The notes: generated by a model not told the origin, from the letters alone. 6,050 nucleotides of DNA from an uncultured Collinsella sp. (GCA_958427895.1 CAUADW010000087.1:1-6050); one strand, 5' to 3'; positions 1 to 5,243 are shown, counted from the first letter of the stretch. Numbers and translations: made by a program.

Positions 1-48
1 TCCACGCACTTTACCTGCGTAAACAATGTGAGTGAAATATGAATCTCG

Positions 49-75
49 ATGGATACGCCCGCAGCCGTGTATACT
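49..75 (+). promoter_or_regulatory. Promoter-like element, copy 1 (upstream of rplC)
   Basis: The block ends in TATACT at 70-75, a good match to the -10 box of the housekeeping sigma factor. It is 23/27 identical to the block at 1914-1940, which lies in the same orientation upstream of rplB. A TGGATA at 50-55 resembles a -35 box but sits only 14 bp from the -10, shorter than the usual 16-18. The conserved part includes the spacer (ACGCCC and CCGTGTATAC), so the element may be a promoter overlapped by a regulator site. If it is a promoter, transcription would start near 82 and give a leader of about 177 nt before rplC. Confidence 0.55.
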
Positions 76-81
76 AAACAG

Positions 82-258
82 CTGTGTGAAACCAGGGGAG
101 TATTCTGGCTGGACAAAATGCCTGCTTAATAGGGTTGTCAGGTAGTCTGGACGCAATACAAGGCTGGGGAGCACGTCGTGTAAGTAGTGGTCCTCTAGGG
201 GCGTACGCTCGGTGGTGTACGCATTGTCCCAAGACCACGCGAGAGTTGGGATCATATC
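82..258 (+). promoter_or_regulatory. Putative structured 5' leader of rplC
   Basis: This is the untranslated stretch between the presumed start site and rplC. It contains a hairpin at 112-139 (GACAA 112-116 with TTGTC 135-139, plus CCT 121-123 with AGG 131-133). It also contains a long imperfect hairpin at 187-238: GTGGTC 187-192 with GACCAC 233-238, GGG 198-200 with CCC 228-230, and an 8-bp stem 201-208 with 215-222 containing one G-U pair. TCCCAA at 227-232 can instead pair with TTGGGA at 246-251, which contains the only Shine-Dalgarno candidate for rplC. Control of S10-type operons by ribosomal proteins such as L4 is well known. Which protein might act here, if any, cannot be read from the sequence. 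Confidence 0.5.
246..251 (+). promoter_or_regulatory. Weak ribosome-binding site of rplC
   Basis: GGGA at 248-251 leaves a 7-nt spacer to the TTG at 259, whereas the ATG at 268 would be 16 nt away and has no site of its own. This supports the TTG start. Most genes in the window have stronger AGGAG-type sites, so this one is unusually poor and is fully complementary to TCCCAA at 227-232. Confidence 0.45.
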
Positions 259-879
259 TTGATCAGCATGATTCTCGGCCGCAAGATTGGCATGACCCAG
301 GTTTGGGACGAGGACGACAACGTCGTTCCCGTCACGGTCATCCAGGCTGGCCCCTGCGCTGTCTCGCAGGTTAAAACTCAGGCAACCGACGGCTATGACG
401 CCGTCCAGATCGGTTTCGGCGACATCAAGGCCAAGAACGTGAACAAGCCCATGGCTGGTCACTTCGCCAAGGCTGGCGTCGAGCCTGTCCGTTTCCTTCG
501 TGAGGTCCGCGTCGAGAACGGCGAGGAGCACAAGGTCGGCGAGGTCGTCACCGTCGCTGATTTCGCTGATGTCGAGAAGGTCGACGTCATCGGTACCTCC
601 AAGGGTAAGGGCTTCCAGGGTCGCATCAAGCGCTGGGGTCAGCGCCGCGGTCCTATGACGCATGGTTCTCACTTCCAGCGTCACCCCGGTTCTATCGGTC
701 AGTGCGCCTATCCTGCGCGCGTCCTCAAGGGCGTCAAGATGGCCGGTCACATGGGTAACGAGCGCGTTACCGTCAAGAACCTTTCCGTTGTCCGCATCGA
801 TGCCGAGCAGAACCTCATCTTGGTCAAGGGCGCTGTCCCGGGTGCCAAGAATGGTCTCGTCGCCATCCGTATGGCCTAA
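259..879 (+). CDS. rplC: 50S ribosomal protein L3 (uL3)
   Basis: L3 is an early-assembling 23S rRNA-binding protein whose long internal loop reaches toward the peptidyl-transferase centre. The 206-residue product matches the usual family length. It begins with the typical GRKIGMTQVW motif (residues 7-16) and carries the conserved central segment GKGFQGRIKRWGQRRGPMTH (about 116-135). GSIGQ (145-149) and GHMGNERVTVKNL (163-175) follow, and the end is the usual LVKGAVPGAKNGLV. The start is probably TTG at 259, because a weak Shine-Dalgarno lies at the right distance; ATG at 268 is the alternative and would remove three residues. It is the first gene of the visible cluster and is followed by rplD after 46 nt. 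The position equivalent to the methylated glutamine of Escherichia coli L3 appears to be alanine in the CAYP stretch, as judged by eye. Confidence 0.97.
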   Translation: MISMILGRKIGMTQVWDEDDNVVPVTVIQAGPCAVSQVKTQATDGYDAVQIGFGDIKAKNVNKPMAGHFAKAGVEPVRFLREVRVENGEEHKVGEVVTVADFADVEKVDVIGTSKGKGFQGRIKRWGQRRGPMTHGSHFQRHPGSIGQCAYPARVLKGVKMAGHMGNERVTVKNLSVVRIDAEQNLILVKGAVPGAKNGLVAIRMA

Positions 880-925
880 GGGCCCAGCCCATTTAGCCCA
901 GCGTCATACCAAGGAGAACACTTAA

Positions 926-1552
926 ATGGCAAAGTTTGAAGTAAAGAACAGCGAGGGCAAGAAGGTCGCCGAGGCCGAGCTCGCCGCTGAGGTGTACGGC
1001 ATCGAGCCGAACATCCACGTTATGCACCACATCGTCAAGTGCCAGATGGCCTCTTGGCGTCAGGGCACCCAGTCCGCTAAGGGCCGCTCTGAGGTTTCCG
1101 GTGGCGGCAAGAAGCCTTGGCGTCAGAAGGGCACCGGCCGTGCCCGCCAGGGTTCCATCCGTGCTGCCCAGTGGCGTCACGGTGGCGTTGTCTTCGCCCC
1201 CAAGCCCCGTTCCTACGCTAAGCGTATGAACAACAAGGAGGTCAAGCTGGCTATGCGCTCTGCGCTGTCCGCCAAGCTGGCCGATGGCGAGCTCGTGCTC
1301 GTCGACGACTACGGCTTCGAGAAGCCTTCCACCAAGGCTGCCGTTGCCATGCTCAAGGCTCTCGGCCTTGAGGGCAAGCGTCTGACCATCATCGTTCGCG
1401 ATGAGGACGTCAACGCCTACCTGTCGTTCCGCAACATTCCCAAGACGTTCATCATCACTGCCGACGAGGCCAACACCTACGATCTCGTCAACAACAACGC
1501 TGTGCTGATGCCCGCCGACATCGCCGCTCACTTCGGGGAGGTGCTTGCATAA
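926..1552 (+). CDS. rplD: 50S ribosomal protein L4 (uL4)
   Basis: L4 binds domain I of 23S rRNA, and its extended loop lines the constriction of the peptide exit tunnel opposite L22. In E. coli it also represses its own S10 operon. The 208-residue product has the characteristic basic loop at about 44-95, including GGGKKPWRQKGTGRARQGS (59-77) and the following WRHGGVVFAPKPRSY. The C-terminal Rossmann-like half has VLVDDYGFEKPSTK (124-137), LTIIVRDED and the NTYDLVNNNAVL segment. AAGGAG at 911-916 is 9 nt from the ATG, a strong site. The stop codon directly abuts the ATG of rplW, so the two are probably translationally coupled. Nothing is truncated or odd. Confidence 0.98.
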   Translation: MAKFEVKNSEGKKVAEAELAAEVYGIEPNIHVMHHIVKCQMASWRQGTQSAKGRSEVSGGGKKPWRQKGTGRARQGSIRAAQWRHGGVVFAPKPRSYAKRMNNKEVKLAMRSALSAKLADGELVLVDDYGFEKPSTKAAVAMLKALGLEGKRLTIIVRDEDVNAYLSFRNIPKTFIITADEANTYDLVNNNAVLMPADIAAHFGEVLA

Positions 1553-1840
1553 ATGACCGCCCACGAGATCATCATCCGTCCGATCGTGTCCGAGCGTTCC
1601 TTCTCCGGCATGGAGCTGAACAAGTACACGTTCGAGGTCGCCAAGGATGCTAACAAGTATCAGATCAAGGACGCTGTCGAGGAGATCTTCGGCGTCAAGG
1701 TCGTTCGCGTGAACACCCTGACGGTCAAGCCCAAGACCAAGCGCGTGCGCTATGTCGCCGGCAAGACCCGTTCTTGGAAGAAGGCCATCGTCACGCTGGC
1801 CGAGGGCGACACCATCGAGGTCTTTGGCAACCAGGCCTAA
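1553..1840 (+). CDS. rplW: 50S ribosomal protein L23 (uL23)
   Basis: L23 sits at the mouth of the exit tunnel and is the docking site for trigger factor and the signal recognition particle. The 95-residue product is of normal length. It opens with the IIIRPIVSERS segment (6-16), where E14 corresponds to the VSE glutamate implicated in trigger-factor binding in E. coli. It then has NKYTFEVAKDANKYQIKDAVE (23-43), the basic KPKTKRVRY loop and the family signature TRSWKKAIVTL (72-82). The ATG follows the rplD stop with no spacer, and GGGGAGG at 1535-1541, inside rplD, serves as its binding site. A hairpin and a new promoter-like element follow, so this may be the last gene of a short rplC-rplD-rplW unit. 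Confidence 0.98.
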   Translation: MTAHEIIIRPIVSERSFSGMELNKYTFEVAKDANKYQIKDAVEEIFGVKVVRVNTLTVKPKTKRVRYVAGKTRSWKKAIVTLAEGDTIEVFGNQA

Positions 1841-1857
1841 GACTCGCTGCTGTTGAG

Positions 1858-1902
1858 TGAGCTCATGCCTCCCAAATAGGGGAGGCGAGAGCTCAAGGTT
1901 TT
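1858..1902 (+). terminator. Terminator- or attenuator-like hairpin after rplW
   Basis: GCCTCCC (1867-1873) pairs with GGGAGGC (1880-1886) around a 6-nt loop. After a 2x2 internal loop, GAGCTC (1859-1864) pairs with GAGCTC (1889-1894), and T1858 can pair with A1895. The 3' arm is followed by AAGG and then TTTT at 1899-1902. The stem is long and G+C-rich, but the T-run is short and displaced, so termination is likely incomplete. Its place between the rplW stop and a promoter-like element fits a transcriptional boundary. Confidence 0.5.
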
Positions 1903-1913
1903 GGGCGTATTAA

Positions 1914-1940
1914 ATGGACACGCCCGGAACCGTGTATACG
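1914..1940 (+). promoter_or_regulatory. Promoter-like element, copy 2 (upstream of rplB)
   Basis: This block matches the element at 49-75 at 23 of 27 positions, which is far too many for chance between two gaps of this length. It includes TGGACA (1915-1920, five of six bases of the -35 consensus), ACGCCC, and CCGTGTATAC ending in TATACG (1935-1940) as a weaker -10. The 14-bp spacing is again short. A start about 7 nt beyond the -10 would be near 1947, where the folded rplB leader begins. GGGCGT at 1903-1908 and ACGCCC at 1920-1925 form a perfect inverted repeat around the -35-like half, which is absent from copy 1. Confidence 0.5.
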
Positions 1941-1946
1941 TCCGGT

Positions 1947-2016
1947 GTCATCGCACCCGAGGCAGAACCTCGAATCCCTGTCTGCGATGGCTAACGGATT
2001 CCTATTGAAAGGGATT
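1947..2016 (+). promoter_or_regulatory. Putative structured 5' leader of rplB
   Basis: CATCGCA (1949-1955) pairs perfectly with TGCGATG (1983-1989), extendable by a G-U and a G-C pair to 1947/1991. Inside it, CGAGG (1958-1962) pairs with CCTCG (1968-1972) around a 5-nt loop. AATCCC (1973-1978), unpaired in that fold, is complementary to GGGATT (2011-2016), which overlaps the Shine-Dalgarno of rplB. Its first five bases could also pair with GGATT at 1996-2000. The arrangement suggests a pseudoknot or switch that hides the start region of rplB, a plausible autoregulatory site, though the effector is unknown. Confidence 0.5.
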
Positions 2017-2019
2017 GTA

Positions 2020-2850
2020 ATGGCTGTAAAGCACCTTAAGCCGACCTCCGCTGGTAGGCGTTGGCAGACGATCTCCGACTTCTCCGAGATCACCTGCACC
2101 AAGCCCGAGAAGTCTCTTCTCGAGCCCCTGCCCAAGAAGGCCGGTCGTAACAACAACGGCCGCATCACCACCCGCCACCAGGGCGGCGGCGTGAAGCGTC
2201 GTTACCGCGTAATCGACTTCAAGCGCAACAAGGACGGCGTGCCCGCCAAGGTTGCCACGATCGAGTACGATCCGAACCGTTCCGCTCGCATCGCTCTGCT
2301 GCATTACGCTGACGGTGAGAAGCGCTACATCCTGGCCCCCAAGGGCCTCGAGGTCGGTCAGACCATCATGTCCGGTTCTGACGCCGACATCAAGCCGGGC
2401 AACGCTCTGCCCCTCGCCGACATCCCCGTCGGTACGCTCATCCACGCCGTCGAGTTCCAGCCGGGCAAGGGCGCTGCTATCGCCCGTTCCGCCGGTAACT
2501 CCTGCCAGCTGATGGGTAAGGAGGGCAAGTACGCTATCGTTCGTATGCCTTCCTCCGAGATGCGCCGCATCCTCGTTACCTGCCGCGCCACCGTCGGTGA
2601 GGTCGGCAACGCCGATCACTCCAACATCGTCATCGGCAAGGCCGGCCGTAAGCGCCACATGAACGTGCGCCCGACCGTCCGCGGTACCGTCATGAACCCT
2701 GTTGACCACCCGCACGGCGGTGGCGAGGGCAAGAACCACACCTCTGGTCGTCCCTCTGTTACCCCCTGGGGTAAGCCGACGAAGGGCCTTCGTACGCGCA
2801 AGAAGAAGAAGGTCTCGAACCAGCACATCATTCGTCGCCGTAAGAAGTAA
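2020..2850 (+). CDS. rplB: 50S ribosomal protein L2 (uL2)
   Basis: L2 is one of the most conserved ribosomal proteins; it binds 23S rRNA, helps subunit association and lies near the peptidyl-transferase centre. The product has 276 residues, the normal length. It contains the N-terminal KHLKPTSAGRR start, GRITTRHQGGGVKRRYR (47-63), the OB-fold/SH3-like core (about 75-200) and the signature NPVDHPHGGGEGKN (226-239), with H230 and H232 in the histidine cluster around the functionally important E. coli His229. A basic tail, LRTRKKKKVSN...RRRKK, follows. The frame stays open upstream to 1945 and includes an in-frame ATG at 1987. However, ATG 2020 gives the family's usual N-terminus (MAVK) and has GAAAGGGA (2007-2014) 5 nt before it. 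It starts a tightly packed run of genes. Confidence 0.98.
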   Translation: MAVKHLKPTSAGRRWQTISDFSEITCTKPEKSLLEPLPKKAGRNNNGRITTRHQGGGVKRRYRVIDFKRNKDGVPAKVATIEYDPNRSARIALLHYADGEKRYILAPKGLEVGQTIMSGSDADIKPGNALPLADIPVGTLIHAVEFQPGKGAAIARSAGNSCQLMGKEGKYAIVRMPSSEMRRILVTCRATVGEVGNADHSNIVIGKAGRKRHMNVRPTVRGTVMNPVDHPHGGGEGKNHTSGRPSVTPWGKPTKGLRTRKKKKVSNQHIIRRRKK

Positions 2851-2882
2851 TTTCGGATACCGAGTTTTAGGAGAAAGCACTT

Positions 2883-3143
2883 ATGAGCAGAAGTCTCAAA
2901 AAGGGCCCGTTCGTGGAGACTCGCCTTCTCTCGCGTATCACCGCGATGAACGAGGCTGGCAAGAAGGACGTCGTGAAGACCTGGTCCCGCGCGTCCACCA
3001 TCTTCCCCGAGATGGTTGGTCACACCATCGCCGTCCACGACGGCCGCAAGCATGTGCCCGTGTATGTTACCGAGTCCATGGTTGGTCACAAGCTCGGCGA
3101 GTTCGCGCCGACTCGTACGTTCCGTGGCCACAAGGCCAAATAG
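2883..3143 (+). CDS. rpsS: 30S ribosomal protein S19 (uS19)
   Basis: S19 binds 16S rRNA in the head of the small subunit, next to S13, and lies near the A-site tRNA and a bridge to the 50S subunit. The 86-residue product is slightly shorter than the common 90-95. It carries SRSLKKGPFV at the N-terminus, KTWSRASTIFPEMVGHTIAV (32-51) and the signature HDGRKHVPVYVTESMVGHKLGEF (52-74), followed by the short basic end RTFRGHKAK. AGGAG at 2869-2873 is 9 nt before the ATG, and the gene follows rplB by 32 nt. Its stop codon lies within the AGGGGG purine tract that serves rplV. Confidence 0.98.
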   Translation: MSRSLKKGPFVETRLLSRITAMNEAGKKDVVKTWSRASTIFPEMVGHTIAVHDGRKHVPVYVTESMVGHKLGEFAPTRTFRGHKAK

Positions 3144-3157
3144 GGGGTTAACCGTAA

Positions 3158-3529
3158 ATGGCAACTAAGTCTATTGAAACTGAGGCCACCGAGGTTCGCG
3201 CCGTCGCTAAGTACGTGCGTGTTTCCCCCAGCAAGGCCCGCCTGGTGGTCGATCTGATCCGCCGCAAGCCTGTCGCTCAGGCCTTCGACATCCTCCACTT
3301 CTGCGACCGCGCCGTCGCCGTGGATGTCGAGAAGGTTCTCCGTTCCGCCGTTGCGAACGCCGAGAACAACAACGGTCTGCGTGCTGACAACCTGGTTGTC
3401 GCCGCTGCCTATGTTGACGAGGGTCCGACGCTTAAGCGCATCCGTCCCCGCGCCAAGGGTTCCGCTTCTCGCATTCTGAAGCGTACTTCCCACATCACCG
3501 TCGTCGTTGCTCCTCGAAAGGAGGCGTAA
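3158..3529 (+). CDS. rplV: 50S ribosomal protein L22 (uL22)
   Basis: L22 contacts all domains of 23S rRNA, and its long beta-hairpin reaches into the exit tunnel, where macrolide-resistance mutations occur in other bacteria. The 123-residue product has VAKYVRVSPSKARLVVDLIR (16-35), RSAVANAENNNGL (62-74) and the hairpin segment DEGPTLKRIRPRAKGSASRI (87-106), ending with LKRTSHITVVV. The first 10 or so residues (MATKSIETEA) are a small variable extension. The ATG at 3158 lies 14 nt after the rpsS stop, with AGGGGG at 3142-3147 as binding site. The last codons contain AAAGGAGG, which doubles as the binding site of rpsC. Confidence 0.98.
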   Translation: MATKSIETEATEVRAVAKYVRVSPSKARLVVDLIRRKPVAQAFDILHFCDRAVAVDVEKVLRSAVANAENNNGLRADNLVVAAAYVDEGPTLKRIRPRAKGSASRILKRTSHITVVVAPRKEA

Positions 3530-3535
3530 AGCTGT

Positions 3536-4246
3536 ATGGGTCAGAAAGTCTACCCCACCGGCTTCCGTCTTGGCATCACCGAGAACTGGCGCTCCCGCTG
3601 GTTCGCAGAGAAGGATTACGCTAAGACCCTCGGTAACGATCTCGAGATCCGCAAGTACCTCGAGAAGCGTCTTTCCCGCGCAGCTGTCTCCCGCGTCGAG
3701 ATCGAGCGCGCTGGCGACAAGGTGAAGGTCATCATCCTCACCGCTCGCCCCGGCGTTGTCATCGGTAAGAAGGGTGCCGAGATCGATACCCTCCGCACCG
3801 AGCTCGAGAAGGTCGCTGGCGTCTCCAAGGGCCAGCTCTCCGTCGACGTTGTCGAGATCAAGCGCCCCGAGCTCGACGCCAACCTCGTTGCTCAGTCCAT
3901 TGCTGAGCAGCTCGAGGGCCGCGTTGCCTTCCGTCGCGCTATGCGCAAGGCTGTCCAGTCCGCCCGCAAGGCCGGCGCTAAGGGCATCCGTATCCAGTGC
4001 TCCGGTCGTCTCGGCGGTGCCGAGATGGGCCGTCGTGAGTGGTACCGCGAGGGTCGCGTGCCTCTGCACACCCTCCGTGCCAAGATCGACTACGGCACGG
4101 CTGTCGCCAGCACCACCATGGGCGCTTGCGGCGTGAAGGTCTGGATCTACCTGGGCGAGAAGCTCCCGGGCCAGCCTGTTCCCAACCCTGCACTCGAGGG
4201 CTCTTCCCGTCCTCGTCGTCGTAACTCCGAGAGGAGGGGTCAGTAG
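3536..4246 (+). CDS. rpsC: 30S ribosomal protein S3 (uS3)
   Basis: S3 lies at the mRNA entry channel of the small subunit and contributes to mRNA unwinding. The 236-residue product is of usual length. It begins with GQKVYPTGFRLGI, includes a type II KH domain with the GxxG loop at G77-KK-G80 in VVIGKKGAEID, and continues into the S3 C-terminal domain (about 120-205) with GRLGGAEMGRREWYREGRVPLHTL and IDYGTA. Arginines 133 and 134 correspond to the E. coli pair linked to mRNA helicase activity. The tail is basic and disordered (SRPRRRNSERRG). AAAGGAGG at 3517-3524 is 11 nt before the ATG. The TAG stop overlaps the GTG start of rplP by one base (TAGTG). Confidence 0.98.
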   Translation: MGQKVYPTGFRLGITENWRSRWFAEKDYAKTLGNDLEIRKYLEKRLSRAAVSRVEIERAGDKVKVIILTARPGVVIGKKGAEIDTLRTELEKVAGVSKGQLSVDVVEIKRPELDANLVAQSIAEQLEGRVAFRRAMRKAVQSARKAGAKGIRIQCSGRLGGAEMGRREWYREGRVPLHTLRAKIDYGTAVASTTMGACGVKVWIYLGEKLPGQPVPNPALEGSSRPRRRNSERRGQ

Positions 4247-4749
4247 TGCTTGCCCCTAAGCGTATTCTTCACCGCAAGGTGCAGCGTGGCTCCATGAAGG
4301 GCCAGGCCAAGGGTAATACCGAGCTGCATTTCGGCGAGTTTGGTATCCAGGCTCTCGAGGCCCATTGGATCACCAACCGTCAGATCGAGGCCGCTCGTAT
4401 TGCCATGACCCGCTACATGAAGCGTGGCGGTCGTGTCTACATCACGATCTTCCCCGATAAGCCCATCACCAAGAAGCCTGCCGAGACTCGCATGGGTTCT
4501 GGTAAGGGTAACCCCGAGGAGTGGGTGGCCGTCGTCAAGCCCGGCCGCATCATGTTCGAGGTCATGGGCGTGCCCGAGGAGGTCGCTCGCGAGGCTCTGC
4601 GTCTTGCACAGCACAAGCTTCCCATCAAGACCAAGATTGTTGCTGCTAAGAACGCTGAGCAGCGCATCGAGAAGGAGATGGCTGAGGAGGCCGCTCTCGA
4701 GGCCAAGTGGGCTGCTGAGGACGCCGCCGCCGCCAAGGAGGAGAACTAA
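4246..4749 (+). CDS. rplP: 50S ribosomal protein L16 (uL16) with extended C-terminus
   Basis: L16 binds 23S rRNA near the A site and is a late-assembly protein needed for peptidyl-transferase activity and tRNA positioning. The core (about residues 1-134) is standard: MLAPKRILHRKVQRG, FGEFGIQALEAHWITNRQIEAAR (29-51), KKPAETRMGSGKGNPEEWVA (76-95) and IMFEVMGVPEEVAREALRLAQHKLPIKTK (102-130). R82 occupies the conserved arginine of the RMGxGKG loop. At 167 residues it is longer than the usual 135-145. The extra 30 or so residues are rich in alanine and glutamate and probably helical. The start is GTG, overlapping the rpsC stop, with GAGGAGGGG (4231-4239) upstream. The stop overlaps the rpmC start (TAATG), so coupling on both sides is likely. 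Confidence 0.97.
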   Translation: MLAPKRILHRKVQRGSMKGQAKGNTELHFGEFGIQALEAHWITNRQIEAARIAMTRYMKRGGRVYITIFPDKPITKKPAETRMGSGKGNPEEWVAVVKPGRIMFEVMGVPEEVAREALRLAQHKLPIKTKIVAAKNAEQRIEKEMAEEAALEAKWAAEDAAAAKEEN

Positions 4750-4964
4750 TGAAGCCCGCAGAGATTCGTGAGCTCTCGGACGCTCAGCTCGTTGAGAAGC
4801 TGAAGGAAATGCGCGCCGAGCTCTTTAACCTTCGTTTCCAGATGGCCACCAGCCAGCTGGACAACACCGCTCGCGTCAACACCGTGAAGAAGGACATCGC
4901 TCGCGTCCTCACGGAGCAGCGCGCCCGCGAGATCGCAGCGGAGAAGTCCGCTGTCGCCGAGTAG
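4749..4964 (+). CDS. rpmC: 50S ribosomal protein L29 (uL29)
   Basis: L29 is a small two-helix protein at the exit of the peptide tunnel, beside L23. The 71-residue product is of normal length and begins MKPAEIRELSDAQLVEKLKEMRAEL; the pattern LFNLRFQMATSQLDN (26-40) is the family signature, followed by the second helix RVNTVKKDIARVLTEQRARE. The final residues (AAEKSAVAE) are variable. The ATG overlaps the rplP stop by one base, and AAGGAGG at 4735-4741 within the rplP tail is its binding site at 7 nt. Confidence 0.97.
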   Translation: MKPAEIRELSDAQLVEKLKEMRAELFNLRFQMATSQLDNTARVNTVKKDIARVLTEQRAREIAAEKSAVAE

Positions 4965-4980
4965 GACCTAAGGAGAGAAC

Positions 4981-5241
4981 ATGACTGATTCGCGTAACTC
5001 GCGTAAGGTCCGTACGGGTGTCGTTACCTCCGTCTCCGGTGCCAAGACCATTGTTGTCACCATCACCGAGCGCAAGCGTCACCCCAAGTACGGCAAGATG
5101 ATGACCAGCTCCAAGAAGCTGCACGCTCACGACGAGGAGTGCACGGCTGGCGTGGGCGATACCGTCCGCGTTATGGAGACCCGTCCTATGTCCAAGATGA
5201 AGCGTTGGCGCCTCATCGAGGTCGTCGAGCGCGCTAAATAA
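4981..5241 (+). CDS. rpsQ: 30S ribosomal protein S17 (uS17)
   Basis: S17 is a primary 16S rRNA-binding protein with an OB fold that organises the body of the 30S subunit. The 86-residue product shows RKVRTGVVTSVSGAKTIVV (8-26), ERKRHPKYGK (30-39), a lysine-rich loop, and the signature GDTVRVMETRPMSKMKRWRL (59-78). The N-terminus (MTDSRNS) is short and variable. AAGGAG at 4970-4975 is close to the ATG (5 nt). In the classical arrangement this is the last gene of the S10 operon; here, too, the first sizeable gap since rplB follows it, consistent with a transcriptional or regulatory boundary. Confidence 0.98.
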   Translation: MTDSRNSRKVRTGVVTSVSGAKTIVVTITERKRHPKYGKMMTSSKKLHAHDEECTAGVGDTVRVMETRPMSKMKRWRLIEVVERAK

Positions 5242-5243
5242 GC

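Larger units (their letters stand above)
1..258. other. Gene-free region upstream of rplC
   Basis: I see no protein-coding gene here. All three forward frames are closed early, with stops at 20-22, 33-35 and 40-42, and none of the short readings before those stops resembles the C-terminus of S10, the usual neighbour upstream of rplC. The base composition is less G+C-rich than the genes that follow. The region holds a promoter-like element (49-75) and several stem-loops (112-139, 187-238), listed separately. Positions 1-48 show only a small 5-bp inverted repeat (4-8 with 16-20) and nothing else I can name. Confidence 0.75.

Noticed and set aside
135..374. 79-codon + strand frame starting in the rplC leader
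   Set aside because: It overlaps the start of rplC in another frame, has no good binding site and runs through the predicted hairpin; no family resemblance, and not convincing as a leader peptide.
893..1564. 223-codon open frame on the minus strand opposite rplD
   Set aside because: Antisense shadow of L4, with no recognisable domain.
1945..2019. Upstream in-frame extension of rplB (GTG 1945 or ATG 1987)
   Set aside because: No binding site precedes either codon, the added residues are not part of the L2 family, and the region is better explained as folded leader; ATG 2020 gives the normal N-terminus.
2002..2880. 292-codon open frame on the minus strand opposite rplB
   Set aside because: Same explanation: an antisense shadow of the conserved L2 gene, with low-complexity Leu/Gly/Val/Asp content.
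3086..4069. 327-codon open frame on the minus strand opposite rpsS, rplV and rpsC
   Set aside because: It is the mirror of three well-conserved genes. High G+C coding sequence with C/G-ending codons commonly leaves a long antisense frame open, and its composition (Leu/Gly/Asp/Ala-rich) matches no family I know.
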